A stretch of 64,000 nt of DNA, taken from the NCBI GenBank assembly GCA_964604165.1, contig CAZRYF010000001.1:62001-126000 (forward strand), written 5' to 3'. This document shows, in pieces, positions 1 to 7,522 of this stretch (positions within the stretch are counted from its first letter, which is position 1; each line of letters starts with the position of its first letter). The notes under the pieces are model-generated. The model did no database searches and was not told where the DNA came from. It was given only the letters and a program-made list of their open reading frames with translations. A program made the position numbers and the translations under genes. The stretch is from JAYZDK01 sp964604165 (GTDB lineage: Bacteria; Myxococcota_A; UBA796; CAJQPC01).

Positions 1-2
1 TG

Positions 3-920
3 ACGGGAAACCCGGAAATGAGGAGGGTGTTCGCGCTCATCCGAAATGTGGCTGAGACCCAAGCGACCGTCCTGGTGCGGGGGGAGAGCGGAACCGGAAA
101 GGAGCTGGTAGCGCGAGCTCTGCACGAGGAGAGCCAGCGACGGAACAAGCCATTTCTGGCGGTGAATTGCGCGGCCTTGAGCGAGAACCTGTTGGAGAGC
201 GAGCTCTTTGGACACGTGAAGGGGGCCTTCACCGGCGCGGTTGCGAACCGAAAGGGGCTCTTTGAGCAAGCGGACGGGGGGACCCTCTTTTTAGACGAGG
301 TGGCAGAGCTGCACTTGGACCTGCAGGCCAAGTTGCTTCGGGTTTTGCAGGAGCAGGTCTTCTCTCCCGTGGGCTCTACCCGAACGGTGAAGGTGGATGT
401 GCGCATCATCTCGGCGACGCATCAACCCCTTCGACTTCGCGCGGCAGAGGGGACGTTTCGCGAAGACCTCATGTACCGCCTGAGGGTCGTGCCCCTCTAC
501 ATTCCGGCCCTTCGAGAGCGGCGCCTGGACGTGGAGATCCTGCTTCGCCATTTTGTGCAGCGAAACAACGAACGGGGTCCGCGCATGGTGAGAGACATCC
601 ACCCGGATGCGCTCCGCGTTCTCCTGGATCACCGCTGGCCCGGAAATGTTCGGGAGGTGATCAACGTCGTCCAATATGCCTTTGCGGTGGGCCGTGCTCC
701 GACGCTTGGGCTCTCCGACTTACCCCCTGAATTCCGGGAGGCGGATTCATCCTTGCGGGTTCCAATGCCCGGAGTCATGCAACACAGTCCGGAACAAAGC
801 GAGAAGAGGGAAATGGAGTTGGCTCTTTCCCAAACAGGCGGTCACATCGGCCAAGCGGCGGAACGGCTGGGCATGAGTCGTCCCACCTTCTGGCGAAAGC
901 GGAAGAAGTACGGCTTTTAA
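3..920 (+). CDS. sigma-54-dependent transcriptional activator (5' end missing)
   Basis: This is an AAA+ enhancer-binding protein that would open sigma-54 promoters by ATP hydrolysis. Counting from the internal ATG at 18, Walker A (GESGTGKE) is at residues 22-29, the sigma-54 contact loop GAFTGA at about 69-74, and Walker B (GGTLFLDEV) at 87-95. A Fis-type helix-turn-helix ends the protein (about 270-300). The frame is open to the window edge and the residues before the ATG (TGNPE) match the usual entry to the AAA+ domain, so the gene starts outside the window. Its sensor domain, and therefore its signal, is unseen. Three sigma-54 promoter candidates lie within 7.5 kb (2790-2804, 7207-7222, 7480-7495), which makes it a good candidate regulator of them. 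Family assignment is secure; the targets are inferred. Confidence 0.93.
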   Translation, partial: TGNPEMRRVFALIRNVAETQATVLVRGESGTGKELVARALHEESQRRNKPFLAVNCAALSENLLESELFGHVKGAFTGAVANRKGLFEQADGGTLFLDEVAELHLDLQAKLLRVLQEQVFSPVGSTRTVKVDVRIISATHQPLRLRAAEGTFREDLMYRLRVVPLYIPALRERRLDVEILLRHFVQRNNERGPRMVRDIHPDALRVLLDHRWPGNVREVINVVQYAFAVGRAPTLGLSDLPPEFREADSSLRVPMPGVMQHSPEQSEKREMELALSQTGGHIGQAAERLGMSRPTFWRKRKKYGF

Positions 921-964
921 CCCGCAAGCCGCCGCCCAAGTGGATGGACAGGCGGCTGCGGGTT
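919..964. terminator. stem-loop between convergent genes
   Basis: An inverted repeat pairs AACCCGCAAGCCGCC (919-933) with GGCGGCTGCGGGTT (951-964), with one bulged base and a loop of about 17 bases. It begins at the stop codon of the activator gene and lies 20 bases from the end of the convergent gene at 984. There is no clear T-run on either strand, so it may be a weak or factor-assisted bidirectional terminator. Confidence 0.45.
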
Positions 965-983
965 GTGAGGAGACGGGGTGAGT

Positions 984-1547
984 TCAACGAAGAATGCTGG
1001 CCATATCCTTCTTGTCGATCTTTGAGATTTCCGACTGCACTGTCTTGGCATCCGCCCCGGAACAGGTCCAGTCGACCTGCTCGTCCAGTGCAACCTTGCC
1101 GGCCGCGGCAAAGAAGATCTCGAAGTTGGAGAGGTTGGCAGCGGCGGTGTGGTACGGGCCCGTGAAGCCGGACATGATGGTCGGCATGTCGAAGTAGCCA
1201 AATCCATCCGTGAAGTCAGCCCACTGGGCCGTGGTGGGTTCGAACTTCCACTGAAAGGCCTCGCCCTTGTAGGCTCCGCCTGAGACACAGCGAGCCTGGC
1301 CGTTTGCATCCGCGGCGATGGTCAGCTGGACCTTTCCCCAGCCCTGGCAGTCCCGTCGGGACACCACCCTGGTTTGGCTGCCACGGCTGTCGGCGCTGTC
1401 GATCCACTCGGAGCCGCTTCGGCCGAGCTTCTTGGGAAGGGAGGTCTGGTTCCAGGCCTCGCAGAGATCGGCCGCGAAGGCGGCGTCCAGGAGTTGGCCG
1501 TCCGCGTGTGCGAGGCCGGCGGTGAAGAGGAGGGGAATCAGGGTCAT
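984..1547 (-). CDS. exported protein of unknown function
   Basis: A 187-residue protein with a short signal peptide (MTLIPLLFTAGLAHA, then DGQ). The ATG at 1547 was chosen because GGAG lies about six bases upstream and the signal peptide begins there; longer open frames upstream give unconvincing sequence. The mature part has several Cys and Trp residues and no family I recognise. It follows the lipoprotein gene 1576-2748 by 28 bases on the same strand, so the two probably form an operon driven by the sigma-54-like promoter at 2790-2804. Confidence 0.7.
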   Translation of the reverse strand: MTLIPLLFTAGLAHADGQLLDAAFAADLCEAWNQTSLPKKLGRSGSEWIDSADSRGSQTRVVSRRDCQGWGKVQLTIAADANGQARCVSGGAYKGEAFQWKFEPTTAQWADFTDGFGYFDMPTIMSGFTGPYHTAAANLSNFEIFFAAAGKVALDEQVDWTCSGADAKTVQSEISKIDKKDMASILR

Positions 1548-1575
1548 GTTGTTCTCCAGTGGAAGGGTTGGGTGA

Positions 1576-2748
1576 CTACCACCGCTCCCACCACTGCCTG
1601 ACATAGACAAGTCCCACGACCATGTGTCCGCCCTGTGCAAGGAGGAGGCCGTTGTTGTGGGGTGCGGCGGAGGTGTGGGTGTTGTGGATTGCGACCTGCA
1701 GTTCGACATAGTGGCCTTGGAAGTCCTCCAGGAGGCCTTCGGGCAGGGTGAAGCTTCCATCCGGTGTGACGAGGCAGCGAACTGCGGTGTCGTCCTGGGT
1801 GGAGAGGAGACGAATGACGCCGTAGTCGGCCGAGCTGGCAGCGTAGCGAACCACAAAGTTGTCCACCCCGACGCGGGGGACGGCTTGCTCGTAGACAGGC
1901 GGACTGATCACGGCCAGGCTGGCGGGCGTCTCAAAGGCCCCCGGGATCGCAAGAGGGGGTGCTGTGGCGCCTCCGGAGAACTGGAGGTCATGCTCAACAC
2001 CCGCGGTCCAGGCCCCGGTGCCCAGGAGGGAGTGGTAATGGTCGGTTCTGGACTCCCAGGAGACCGCTTCCGCTGATCCGTCGCGGCTCACCACCACCTC
2101 CGACCCGACCGATTGGCCGTTCATCTGGACCCAGGGCTCCTCATGGGTCCACCCGTCGTCTCGCACACAGGCGTCCATGCTCGTGCCCCAAAAGGGGGGC
2201 AGGTCCCGCGAGGTGGGCTCAAACCAGGCCATTCGGGCCGCGACACCGCTCTCTGCATCCTGCCAGTGGGAGGTGCGTGCCATGTCAATGAAGGTCCAAC
2301 TCGCCAGCGCGGTCTGCAACCCGGTGGCGTCCTCCCAGTAGGTGAAGGGCGAGTCGGGCTGAAGGCTGTGAGCACTCCCAACCAAGCGAATGTTGGCCTG
2401 CCCCGGGGCCCCGGAAGGAGGTGTCAGGACCTCCAGGCGCGTCGCCTCCAACGAGACGATCTCCGCGAGGGCCCCGCCGATCCACACCTCCACCACCTGA
2501 TCGAGTCCCTCCCCCTGGAAGAGGAGGCGTGTTCCGCCAAGGGTCGATCCGTGGAGGGGGGCGATGTCGTCCAGAGCAAAGGGCTCCTCGGCCGTGTCCC
2601 CTGAATCGCCCGAATCCTGCCAGCCGTGGAAGGAAGGAGAAGGGGCAATTGCCTGGTCTGGGCGCTCCTCGTCGACGGGAGTGGAGCCGATTTCCAGGAC
2701 AGCAGAGGGTGCGCAGGCGGCGAGGAGGAGGACGGGAAGGAATCGCAT
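1576..2748 (-). CDS. lipoprotein with an IPT/TIG domain
   Basis: A 390-residue predicted lipoprotein. The start at 2748 gives MRFLPVLLLAAC with a lipobox (LAAC, Cys13), and GGAG lies about eight bases upstream. An acidic linker (DSGDSGDTAEEP) precedes an IPT/TIG immunoglobulin-like domain at about residues 65-140 (GGTRLLFQGEGL through the APGQANIRLVG strand). The remaining 250 residues look beta-rich, and I do not recognise them. It is the first gene of a two-gene unit with 984-1547. Upstream lie a sigma-54-like promoter and a cluster of GTTTC/GAAAC half-sites shared with the sulfur operon region, so co-regulation is likely. The role is unknown; an envelope or surface location is inferred. 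Confidence 0.8.
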   Translation of the reverse strand: MRFLPVLLLAACAPSAVLEIGSTPVDEERPDQAIAPSPSFHGWQDSGDSGDTAEEPFALDDIAPLHGSTLGGTRLLFQGEGLDQVVEVWIGGALAEIVSLEATRLEVLTPPSGAPGQANIRLVGSAHSLQPDSPFTYWEDATGLQTALASWTFIDMARTSHWQDAESGVAARMAWFEPTSRDLPPFWGTSMDACVRDDGWTHEEPWVQMNGQSVGSEVVVSRDGSAEAVSWESRTDHYHSLLGTGAWTAGVEHDLQFSGGATAPPLAIPGAFETPASLAVISPPVYEQAVPRVGVDNFVVRYAASSADYGVIRLLSTQDDTAVRCLVTPDGSFTLPEGLLEDFQGHYVELQVAIHNTHTSAAPHNNGLLLAQGGHMVVGLVYVRQWWERW

Positions 2749-2789
2749 CGGCAGGCTCCAGGTTTGAAGGGCGGGTGAGTGGGGCTTAC

Positions 2790-2804
2790 GCAGGATTCGT
2801 GCCA
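2790..2804 (-). promoter_or_regulatory. sigma-54-like promoter for the 2748 lipoprotein unit
   Basis: On the minus strand the sequence reads TGGCACGAATCCTGC. The -24 element TGGCACG is perfect and the -12 GC is kept at the correct 12-base distance, but TTGC is CTGC. The predicted transcript would begin near 2778, 30 bases before the ATG at 2748. Confidence 0.55.
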
Positions 2805-2853
2805 AGTGTGGGGTGACCATTGGATGCCGCAAGGCCCGCATTCTCCGCAGGCT

Positions 2854-2880
2854 TGTTTCAATTGGCGAAACGCGTGAAAC
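2854..2880. promoter_or_regulatory. GTTTC/GAAAC half-site cluster, putative activator site
   Basis: TGTTTCAAT (2854-2862) is followed by two GAAAC half-sites at 2867-2871 and 2876-2880. The same arrangement of one GTTTC and two GAAAC occurs at 7321-7368 between two sigma-54 promoters. It lies about 50 bases upstream of the -24 element at 2804, a possible but rather close position for an enhancer. Confidence 0.4.
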
Positions 2881-2913
2881 GCGGGATGAAATGCCCGTCG
2901 CCCCTTGTGGGAA

Positions 2914-4476
2914 CTACCGCGTGGCCTCCACCACATAGGTGGCGAGATCGGCAATCTCCTCGGCGGTCAGGGTCTCTTGAAAGGAGGGCATGACTCCGAC
3001 GCCGTGGGTCACGGCCCTCTCGACCTGATCCTGGCTCGGCTTCAGGGTGTCCAGGTTGGGCCCCACGGCCCCCAAAGCCTCGGCCTCAGAGAGGGTGTGG
3101 CAGGAGCTGCAAGCAGGGGTGGACACCTCGGAAAAGACCGTGCGGCCCCGCTCTCCGGCTTCCGAGAGCTGGACCTCCTTTCTCGGGGGTGCGAGGACGG
3201 TCTCGGCCTGGCCCTCTTGTGGCCCGGGGCGCTGGGCGAGGGATGCCACCACCTCTAGTTCGAGGATCGCATCGCGCCAGGCGTTGTGGCTGTATCCACG
3301 CTCATTCTCTTGACGGGCCTCGGGTTGGACCTCTCCGGCCTTGTCTGTGGCCCGGGACACAATCGAGTGGCGGCCCGGCTGCAGGCTGGCGGAGAACTGA
3401 AAGGTGCGCCAGGCGTTGGAGCCCATGTCCGGGCCGACCCAGTCGGCCTTCTGCCAGCTCGTCCCCTGGTCCAGGGAGACCTCCACCCGCTCGACGCCTC
3501 TCTCTCCTGAGAAGGCCACCCCGTGAAAGTGAACCTGTCCGGCCTGAACGGGCTCGCCGTCAGCCCCAGGGCCGTTGACCCAGGACTTGACCGGCATTCG
3601 CCACATGGAAGGTTGGGTGGGGTCACCCTTCTCACCGAGAGGCCGAATCCGGTATCCCCGCTGTTGGATCTTCGCGCCGGATTGATGCTCGGTGAAAGCC
3701 AGCGTCTTGATGTACTTCACCTGGTTGCACCCAAAATACCCCGGCACCACCAGCCGCAGCGGACCCCCGTGGGTCAGGGGGATCGGCTGACCGTTCATCT
3801 CCCAGGCGAGCAGGCAGTCCTTGAGTCCCTTTTCCAGCGGGATCGAGCGCTCCACCACCACGGAGGCCGCGTCGACCCCTTCGGGGATCTCCTCTCCCCC
3901 TGTGGCGGTGACAAACCGGGCGCCCGGCGAGGCCCCCCCCAGGTGTGCAGCCACCTTGGAGAGCGCCACCCCTGTCCAATTCACACAGCCAGCGGCCCCA
4001 AGGGACCAGGGTGACCCGGACGGGCTGTGGTCGAAGAAGCGCCGACCGTTTCCGGAACACTGAAGGACGGATGTGATCGTGTCTCGCCCCAGAGATGCGA
4101 GATCCGCAAGCGACAGGGTGCCGGCGGTGCCGGTGCCTTGCACCTGCAGGCGCCATCGCTCCGGGTGATCCACAATGGAGCGGTCTGGACGGGGGAGGTT
4201 GTTTCGAACGAACAACAGGCTCGCGGGGGTCAGCGAAGCGGACGCCAGCTTCGAGCGGCGTGTCTCCAGGGCCAGAGGGCGCTCATTGTGGACATGAAAG
4301 TCGGAGCGCTTCAGTCCATCCGGGAGAGGGGCCACAGCCCCGGTCCCCGGGGTGGGGTTGGGTTTCAACGGGGCCGCGGGCGGTGGCTTGAGACGGCAGG
4401 CGCCCAGAAGTGCAGCGCCGCTGCCCAGGGAGAGGGCCGTCAGAAACTGGCGCCGGCTCTTGGGTTTGGAAGGCAT
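2914..4476 (-). CDS. sulfite dehydrogenase: molybdopterin domain fused to cytochrome c
   Basis: A 520-residue periplasmic sulfite oxidase family enzyme that would oxidise sulfite to sulfate and pass electrons to its own heme. The N-terminus has a twin-arginine motif (SRRQFL, residues 7-12) and also a possible lipobox ending LLGAC (Cys27), so it may be a Tat lipoprotein. The molybdenum-ligand Cys lies in LQCSGNG (Cys140). A Mo-cofactor dimerisation domain follows. The last 90 residues are a class I cytochrome c with CSSCH at 456-460 and a likely Met ligand in GVMPSF (Met496). AGGAG precedes the ATG. It is the last gene of the operon starting at 7114, downstream of a persulfide dioxygenase that makes sulfite. 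In many SorAB enzymes the cytochrome is a separate subunit; here it is fused. Confidence 0.9.
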   Translation of the reverse strand: MPSKPKSRRQFLTALSLGSGAALLGACRLKPPPAAPLKPNPTPGTGAVAPLPDGLKRSDFHVHNERPLALETRRSKLASASLTPASLLFVRNNLPRPDRSIVDHPERWRLQVQGTGTAGTLSLADLASLGRDTITSVLQCSGNGRRFFDHSPSGSPWSLGAAGCVNWTGVALSKVAAHLGGASPGARFVTATGGEEIPEGVDAASVVVERSIPLEKGLKDCLLAWEMNGQPIPLTHGGPLRLVVPGYFGCNQVKYIKTLAFTEHQSGAKIQQRGYRIRPLGEKGDPTQPSMWRMPVKSWVNGPGADGEPVQAGQVHFHGVAFSGERGVERVEVSLDQGTSWQKADWVGPDMGSNAWRTFQFSASLQPGRHSIVSRATDKAGEVQPEARQENERGYSHNAWRDAILELEVVASLAQRPGPQEGQAETVLAPPRKEVQLSEAGERGRTVFSEVSTPACSSCHTLSEAEALGAVGPNLDTLKPSQDQVERAVTHGVGVMPSFQETLTAEEIADLATYVVEATR

Positions 4477-4485
4477 GCGCGGCTC

Positions 4486-5514
4486 CTAAGCGCCCATCAA
4501 TACCCGGGTCACCACGAAGCCGCCGCCTACCAGCCAGGCAAAGAGGGACAGGGCCAGGTAGATCGGGGCCATTCCCACGCCTTTGAACTTGCTTGCGTTG
4601 GTCTCGATGCCCAGGGCGGTCATGGCCATGGTGAGGAGAAAGGTGTCAAACACGTTGACCCCTTGCACCAGGGAATCGGGCAACAGAGCCAGACTGTTGA
4701 AGCCTGCCACCGCCACGAAACCCACGGCAAACCAGGGAATGACCACGGGGGGGCGCTTGCCTCCCTCGGTGGCGGCACCCCGGGACAGGGCCCAGCCGAT
4801 CACGATCAGCGCAGGTGCAAGGAGCATGACCCGGGTCATCTTGACGATGACCGAGGTCTGGGCAGCCTGGGCTCCGACTGCTTCCCCCGCGCCCACCACA
4901 TGGGCGACCTCGTGAACCGTGGCGCCGATGTAGATGCCAAAGACGTTCTCCGGCATGGGGATCCAGCCCATGCGGTAGACGAACGGATAGGCGAACATCG
5001 CCAGGGTGCCAAAGAGAACAACGGTCCCCACGGCCACTGCCGTCTTGTGGGCTTCTGCCTTGACCACCGGCTCAGTGGCCACCACGGCCGCCGCGCCGCA
5101 GATGGCGGCCCCAGCGGAGGTCATGATCGCGGTCTCCTTGTCCATTCTCAGCACCTTGATGCCGAGAAAGGTCCCCAGGGCCAGGGTGGTGGAGAGCATG
5201 ATCACATCCACGATGAAGCCGTTCAGTCCCACGGCGGCGATCTGTGAAAACGTGATGCGAAAGCCGTAGAGGATGATGGCCAGGCGAAGAATGATCTTGG
5301 CGGCATAGAGGATGCCGGAGGACCAGTCCGTCGGGATTTTTTGCCTGGCGGTGTTGCCCAGCACCGCGCCAAGGAGAATGCCGATGATCAGCGGGCTGAT
5401 GCGCAGGGAGAGCATCGCTGGCGAGCCTGCGAGCCAGGTGGCGGCGGCCGACAGGAGCGCCACCAGAGTGAGGCCTTCAAAGAACCCGGGCGATTGGTAG
5501 GGGAAGTACTTCAT
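4486..5514 (-). CDS. YeiH/UPF0324-family membrane protein, putative sulfate/sulfite exporter
   Basis: A 342-residue polytopic inner-membrane protein of the YeiH (UPF0324) family with about ten hydrophobic spans. Family hallmarks include RLAIILYGFRI, the TSAGAAICGAAAVVA segment and GATVHEVAHVVGAG. Members are annotated as putative sulfate or sulfonate exporters, mostly on context. The start at 5514 (MKYFPYQSPGFF) overlaps the end of the preceding YeeE-type gene by four bases, showing translational coupling. Position between a cytoplasmic persulfide dioxygenase and a periplasmic sulfite dehydrogenase suggests that it exports the sulfite to be oxidised. The transport substrate is inference. Confidence 0.88.
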   Translation of the reverse strand: MKYFPYQSPGFFEGLTLVALLSAAATWLAGSPAMLSLRISPLIIGILLGAVLGNTARQKIPTDWSSGILYAAKIILRLAIILYGFRITFSQIAAVGLNGFIVDVIMLSTTLALGTFLGIKVLRMDKETAIMTSAGAAICGAAAVVATEPVVKAEAHKTAVAVGTVVLFGTLAMFAYPFVYRMGWIPMPENVFGIYIGATVHEVAHVVGAGEAVGAQAAQTSVIVKMTRVMLLAPALIVIGWALSRGAATEGGKRPPVVIPWFAVGFVAVAGFNSLALLPDSLVQGVNVFDTFLLTMAMTALGIETNASKFKGVGMAPIYLALSLFAWLVGGGFVVTRVLMGA

Positions 5515-5960
5515 GAGCCGAGCCCCCCGCCCGTCAATCTCTTGCTCAAGGCGGCGTTCAACACCTGATAGAGGAACATTCCAAGGAGCAGGGTGCCCAC
5601 AAAGGTGACGGCGGCGCCGCTCCCGGTGATGCAGGACACAATCCCCGGACCGGGGCAGAATCCACCCAAGCCCCATCCCACGCCAAACAGCCCGGCGCCG
5701 AACACCAGCCGCTTGTCGATGTTTGTGCGCGTGGGAATGGAGAAGGCGTCTTCGCACAAGGGGTTGTCCCGGCAGGTGACCCATTTGAAGGTCCCCAGGT
5801 GGGCCCCGATGGCCCCGACCATGACAAAGGCCAGGGAGGGGTCCCAGGAGCCGGCAGCGTTGAGAAAGCCGATCACCTTGTTGGCGTCGGTCATTCCCGA
5901 CACGCCGAGTCCGATGGCGAAGAGCGTTCCCGAGAGGAACGCCGCGGTGGATGACTTCAC
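5511..5960 (-). CDS. YeeE/YedE-family transporter half (DUF6691-like)
   Basis: A 149-residue membrane protein of the YeeE/YedE (TsuA-related) sulfur transport family with four hydrophobic spans. It has the signature FCPGPGIVSC and a Cys-containing loop (CRDNPLCEDAF). The GTG start at 5960 has GGAGGT just upstream and overlaps the stop of the partner gene by four bases. Together with 5957-6385 it forms the common two-gene version of the family, each gene encoding about half of the longer fused protein. TsuA of this family imports thiosulfate; related pairs sit beside persulfide dioxygenases in many bacteria, so a sulfur species is the likely substrate. Confidence 0.88.
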   Translation of the reverse strand: MKSSTAAFLSGTLFAIGLGVSGMTDANKVIGFLNAAGSWDPSLAFVMVGAIGAHLGTFKWVTCRDNPLCEDAFSIPTRTNIDKRLVFGAGLFGVGWGLGGFCPGPGIVSCITGSGAAVTFVGTLLLGMFLYQVLNAALSKRLTGGGLGS

Positions 5961-6385
5961 AGGACACCTCCAGCGAAGATCTGGATGCCCGTGGCGGTGG
6001 CGAAACCAGTGGCCATGAAGGTCAGTGTCGCCACCAGGGAACGAATGGAGAGGCGGGAAAGTCCGCAGACGCCGTGCCCGCTCGTGCAACCAGATCCCAT
6101 TCGAACCCCAACGCCCACAAACAGACCCGCGAGGGCAACAGACGAAAGCCCGCGACTCGCTGGAGCGGAGATGGACTGGGGAAGGGCGAGCATGAGGGCG
6201 AGACCGCCTACCAGGAGCCCCCCCACAAAGGCGGCCCTCCAAGCCACCTCGCCAGAGGAGGGCGTGAGCAGACCGCCGACGATGCCGCTGATGCCGGCGA
6301 TTCGTCCCAGGGACAGCAGGAGAAAGGAGGCGGAGAGGCCAATGAGGGCACCCCCCAGGACCGCCAGGATGATGGATTGCAACAT
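5957..6385 (-). CDS. YeeE/YedE-family transporter half
   Basis: A 142-residue membrane protein, partner of the gene at 5511-5960. It carries the family signature GSGCTSGHGVCGLSR, in which the conserved Cys residues are thought to handle the sulfur substrate. Four hydrophobic stretches are visible. It starts three bases after the persulfide dioxygenase stop codon and overlaps the next gene by four bases, so the three are co-translated. Function in uptake of thiosulfate or another reduced sulfur compound is inferred from the family and the operon. Confidence 0.9.
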   Translation of the reverse strand: MLQSIILAVLGGALIGLSASFLLLSLGRIAGISGIVGGLLTPSSGEVAWRAAFVGGLLVGGLALMLALPQSISAPASRGLSSVALAGLFVGVGVRMGSGCTSGHGVCGLSRLSIRSLVATLTFMATGFATATGIQIFAGGVL

Positions 6386-6388
6386 AAT

Positions 6389-7114
6389 TCAGGCTCCGGC
6401 CACGGGGTTCTCGGGGAGGGACCTTCCACAGGCCATGTTGGCCGGTAGCGCTTCCTTGATCTTGTTTGGGTAGGCCAGGTTGAGGTTGTCCATGATCTCC
6501 ACAAACTGCTTCTTGCTGTTGGCGAGCTTGAGTCGGGGATTGAAGGTCTTCTCCTCCCGGACGGTGGAAACCGCGTGGCCCTTGTAGTCATGGCCTGGGT
6601 AGACGAGGGTGTCATCCGGGAGGCTGTAGATTTCGTCGTGAACCGAGTCGTACAAGGTGGAAGCGCTCCCCTGTTGAAAGTCGGTCCGTCCGCAGCCTCG
6701 AACAAAAAGCGCATCCCCCGAAAACACGTAGGTGCCTCCGTTGTCTCGCACGACGACCGACATGCAGGAGCTGGTGTGGCCGGGGGTGTGACGGAGCTCC
6801 GCGGTGAGTGTGCCAAACAAGAGTACCTCCCTGTGTTCCGCTCTTCGGTCGGCGCAGTCGACGCCGGCTGCGCTGCTCAAGACAGACTGGGCCCCCAAAC
6901 GCTCCCGCAGCACCCCCGATCCCGTGATGTGGTCCGCGTGGACATGGGTGTCAATGAGGTAGAGCAGTGTCAGCCCGAGCTCTCTCACCAGGCGGGAGTC
7001 TCGTTCTACCTGCTCCAACACCGGGTCGATCAAGATGGCCTCCTTCGTGGACGCGTCTGCGAGCAAGTAGGTGTAGGTGGAGGTTTCTTTGTCGAAGAGC
7101 TGACGGAAAATCAT
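6389..7114 (-). CDS. persulfide dioxygenase (ETHE1-like MBL-fold enzyme)
   Basis: A 241-residue metallo-beta-lactamase-fold protein that would oxidise glutathione persulfide to sulfite using oxygen and one iron. The metal site is visible as THVHADH (56-62), HTPGHT (109-114), Asp134 in SGDALF and YPGHDYKG (His175). The ETHE1-type feature GCGRTDFQ (140-147) and the C-terminal NPRLKLANSKKQF and NLAYPNKI stretches separate it from glyoxalase II. The start at 7114 has GGAG seven bases upstream. It is the first gene of the sulfur operon. A perfect sigma-54 promoter lies at 7207-7222, giving a leader of about 82 bases. In other bacteria the sulfane-sulfur sensor FisR controls such genes through sigma-54. 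Confidence 0.93.
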   Translation of the reverse strand: MIFRQLFDKETSTYTYLLADASTKEAILIDPVLEQVERDSRLVRELGLTLLYLIDTHVHADHITGSGVLRERLGAQSVLSSAAGVDCADRRAEHREVLLFGTLTAELRHTPGHTSSCMSVVVRDNGGTYVFSGDALFVRGCGRTDFQQGSASTLYDSVHDEIYSLPDDTLVYPGHDYKGHAVSTVREEKTFNPRLKLANSKKQFVEIMDNLNLAYPNKIKEALPANMACGRSLPENPVAGA

Positions 7115-7206
7115 GAAGGGCTCCGTTGGGGAAGGGTCACTGTCCTGTGGTGGTGAAGGTCCTGCACTCCAGGGGAGGCCAGGTGCCGACTTGCAGCCAG
7201 CCAATA

Positions 7207-7222
7207 AGCAATTGCCGTGCCA
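7207..7222 (-). promoter_or_regulatory. sigma-54 promoter of the sulfur-oxidation operon
   Basis: On the minus strand the sequence reads TGGCACGGCAATTGCT, matching the consensus TGGCACG-N4-TTGCW at every defined base and preceded by the preferred pyrimidine. Counting the C of TTGC as -12 puts the transcript start near 7196, 82 bases upstream of the persulfide dioxygenase ATG. Confidence 0.85.
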
Positions 7223-7320
7223 ATTCCGAGAACCACACCGCAATTATCGTGATTATAGGGGGTTGGAGAGAAGGGATCGCCCCCTTGGCGTGGTCATGGT
7301 GTCCAGGTCGTGCATTCCTG

Positions 7321-7368
7321 TGTTTCAATCCAGCAATCCAGATAGACCAGGAATGAAACATTGAAACA
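7321..7368. promoter_or_regulatory. inverted-repeat half-site cluster, putative shared enhancer
   Basis: TGTTTCAAT (7321-7329) and its exact inverse ATTGAAACA (7360-7368) form 9-base arms, with an additional TGAAACA at 7354-7360. The cluster centre is about 122 bases from the -24 end of the minus promoter and about 135 from that of the plus promoter, a normal distance for an upstream activating sequence. The same half-sites recur at 2854-2880. Confidence 0.55.
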
Positions 7369-7479
7369 AGGTGAATGCGGGGGGTGGATGCATCCGGCGA
7401 GGCAAAACTGCGCCTGAATACAGTGGGTTGGGGCCGAAATGTCGGTGGTCTGGTGGCGGCCCAGGGGGTGGACGTGAAA

Positions 7480-7495
7480 TGGCACAACTGTTGCT
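7480..7495 (+). promoter_or_regulatory. sigma-54 promoter of the BPI-like lipoprotein gene
   Basis: The sequence TGGCACAACTGTTGCT keeps TGGCAC and TTGCT at the correct spacing; the only deviation is A for G at the seventh base. The transcript would start near 7506, leaving a 17-base leader that contains AAGGAG (7511-7516) before the ATG at 7523. Confidence 0.8.
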
Positions 7496-7522
7496 AATGG
7501 GTGTATCGCAAAGGAGATCTGC

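Larger units (their letters stand above)
7115..7522. other. 408-base divergent control region
   Basis: No gene is supported here. It holds a minus-strand sigma-54 promoter (7207-7222), a plus-strand sigma-54 promoter (7480-7495) and one half-site cluster almost midway between them (7321-7368). An AT-rich patch at 7241-7257 lies between the cluster and the minus promoter, where a DNA-bending protein such as IHF often binds, although no good IHF consensus is present. Confidence 0.7.

Noticed and set aside
4027..5247. Open frame of about 400 codons antisense to the YeiH-type gene
   Set aside because: Same Gly/His-rich antisense pattern; the YeiH-type protein is the real gene.
7241..7257. IHF binding site between the enhancer and the minus promoter
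   Set aside because: The patch is AT-rich and well placed, but it has at least two mismatches to the IHF consensus on the better strand.
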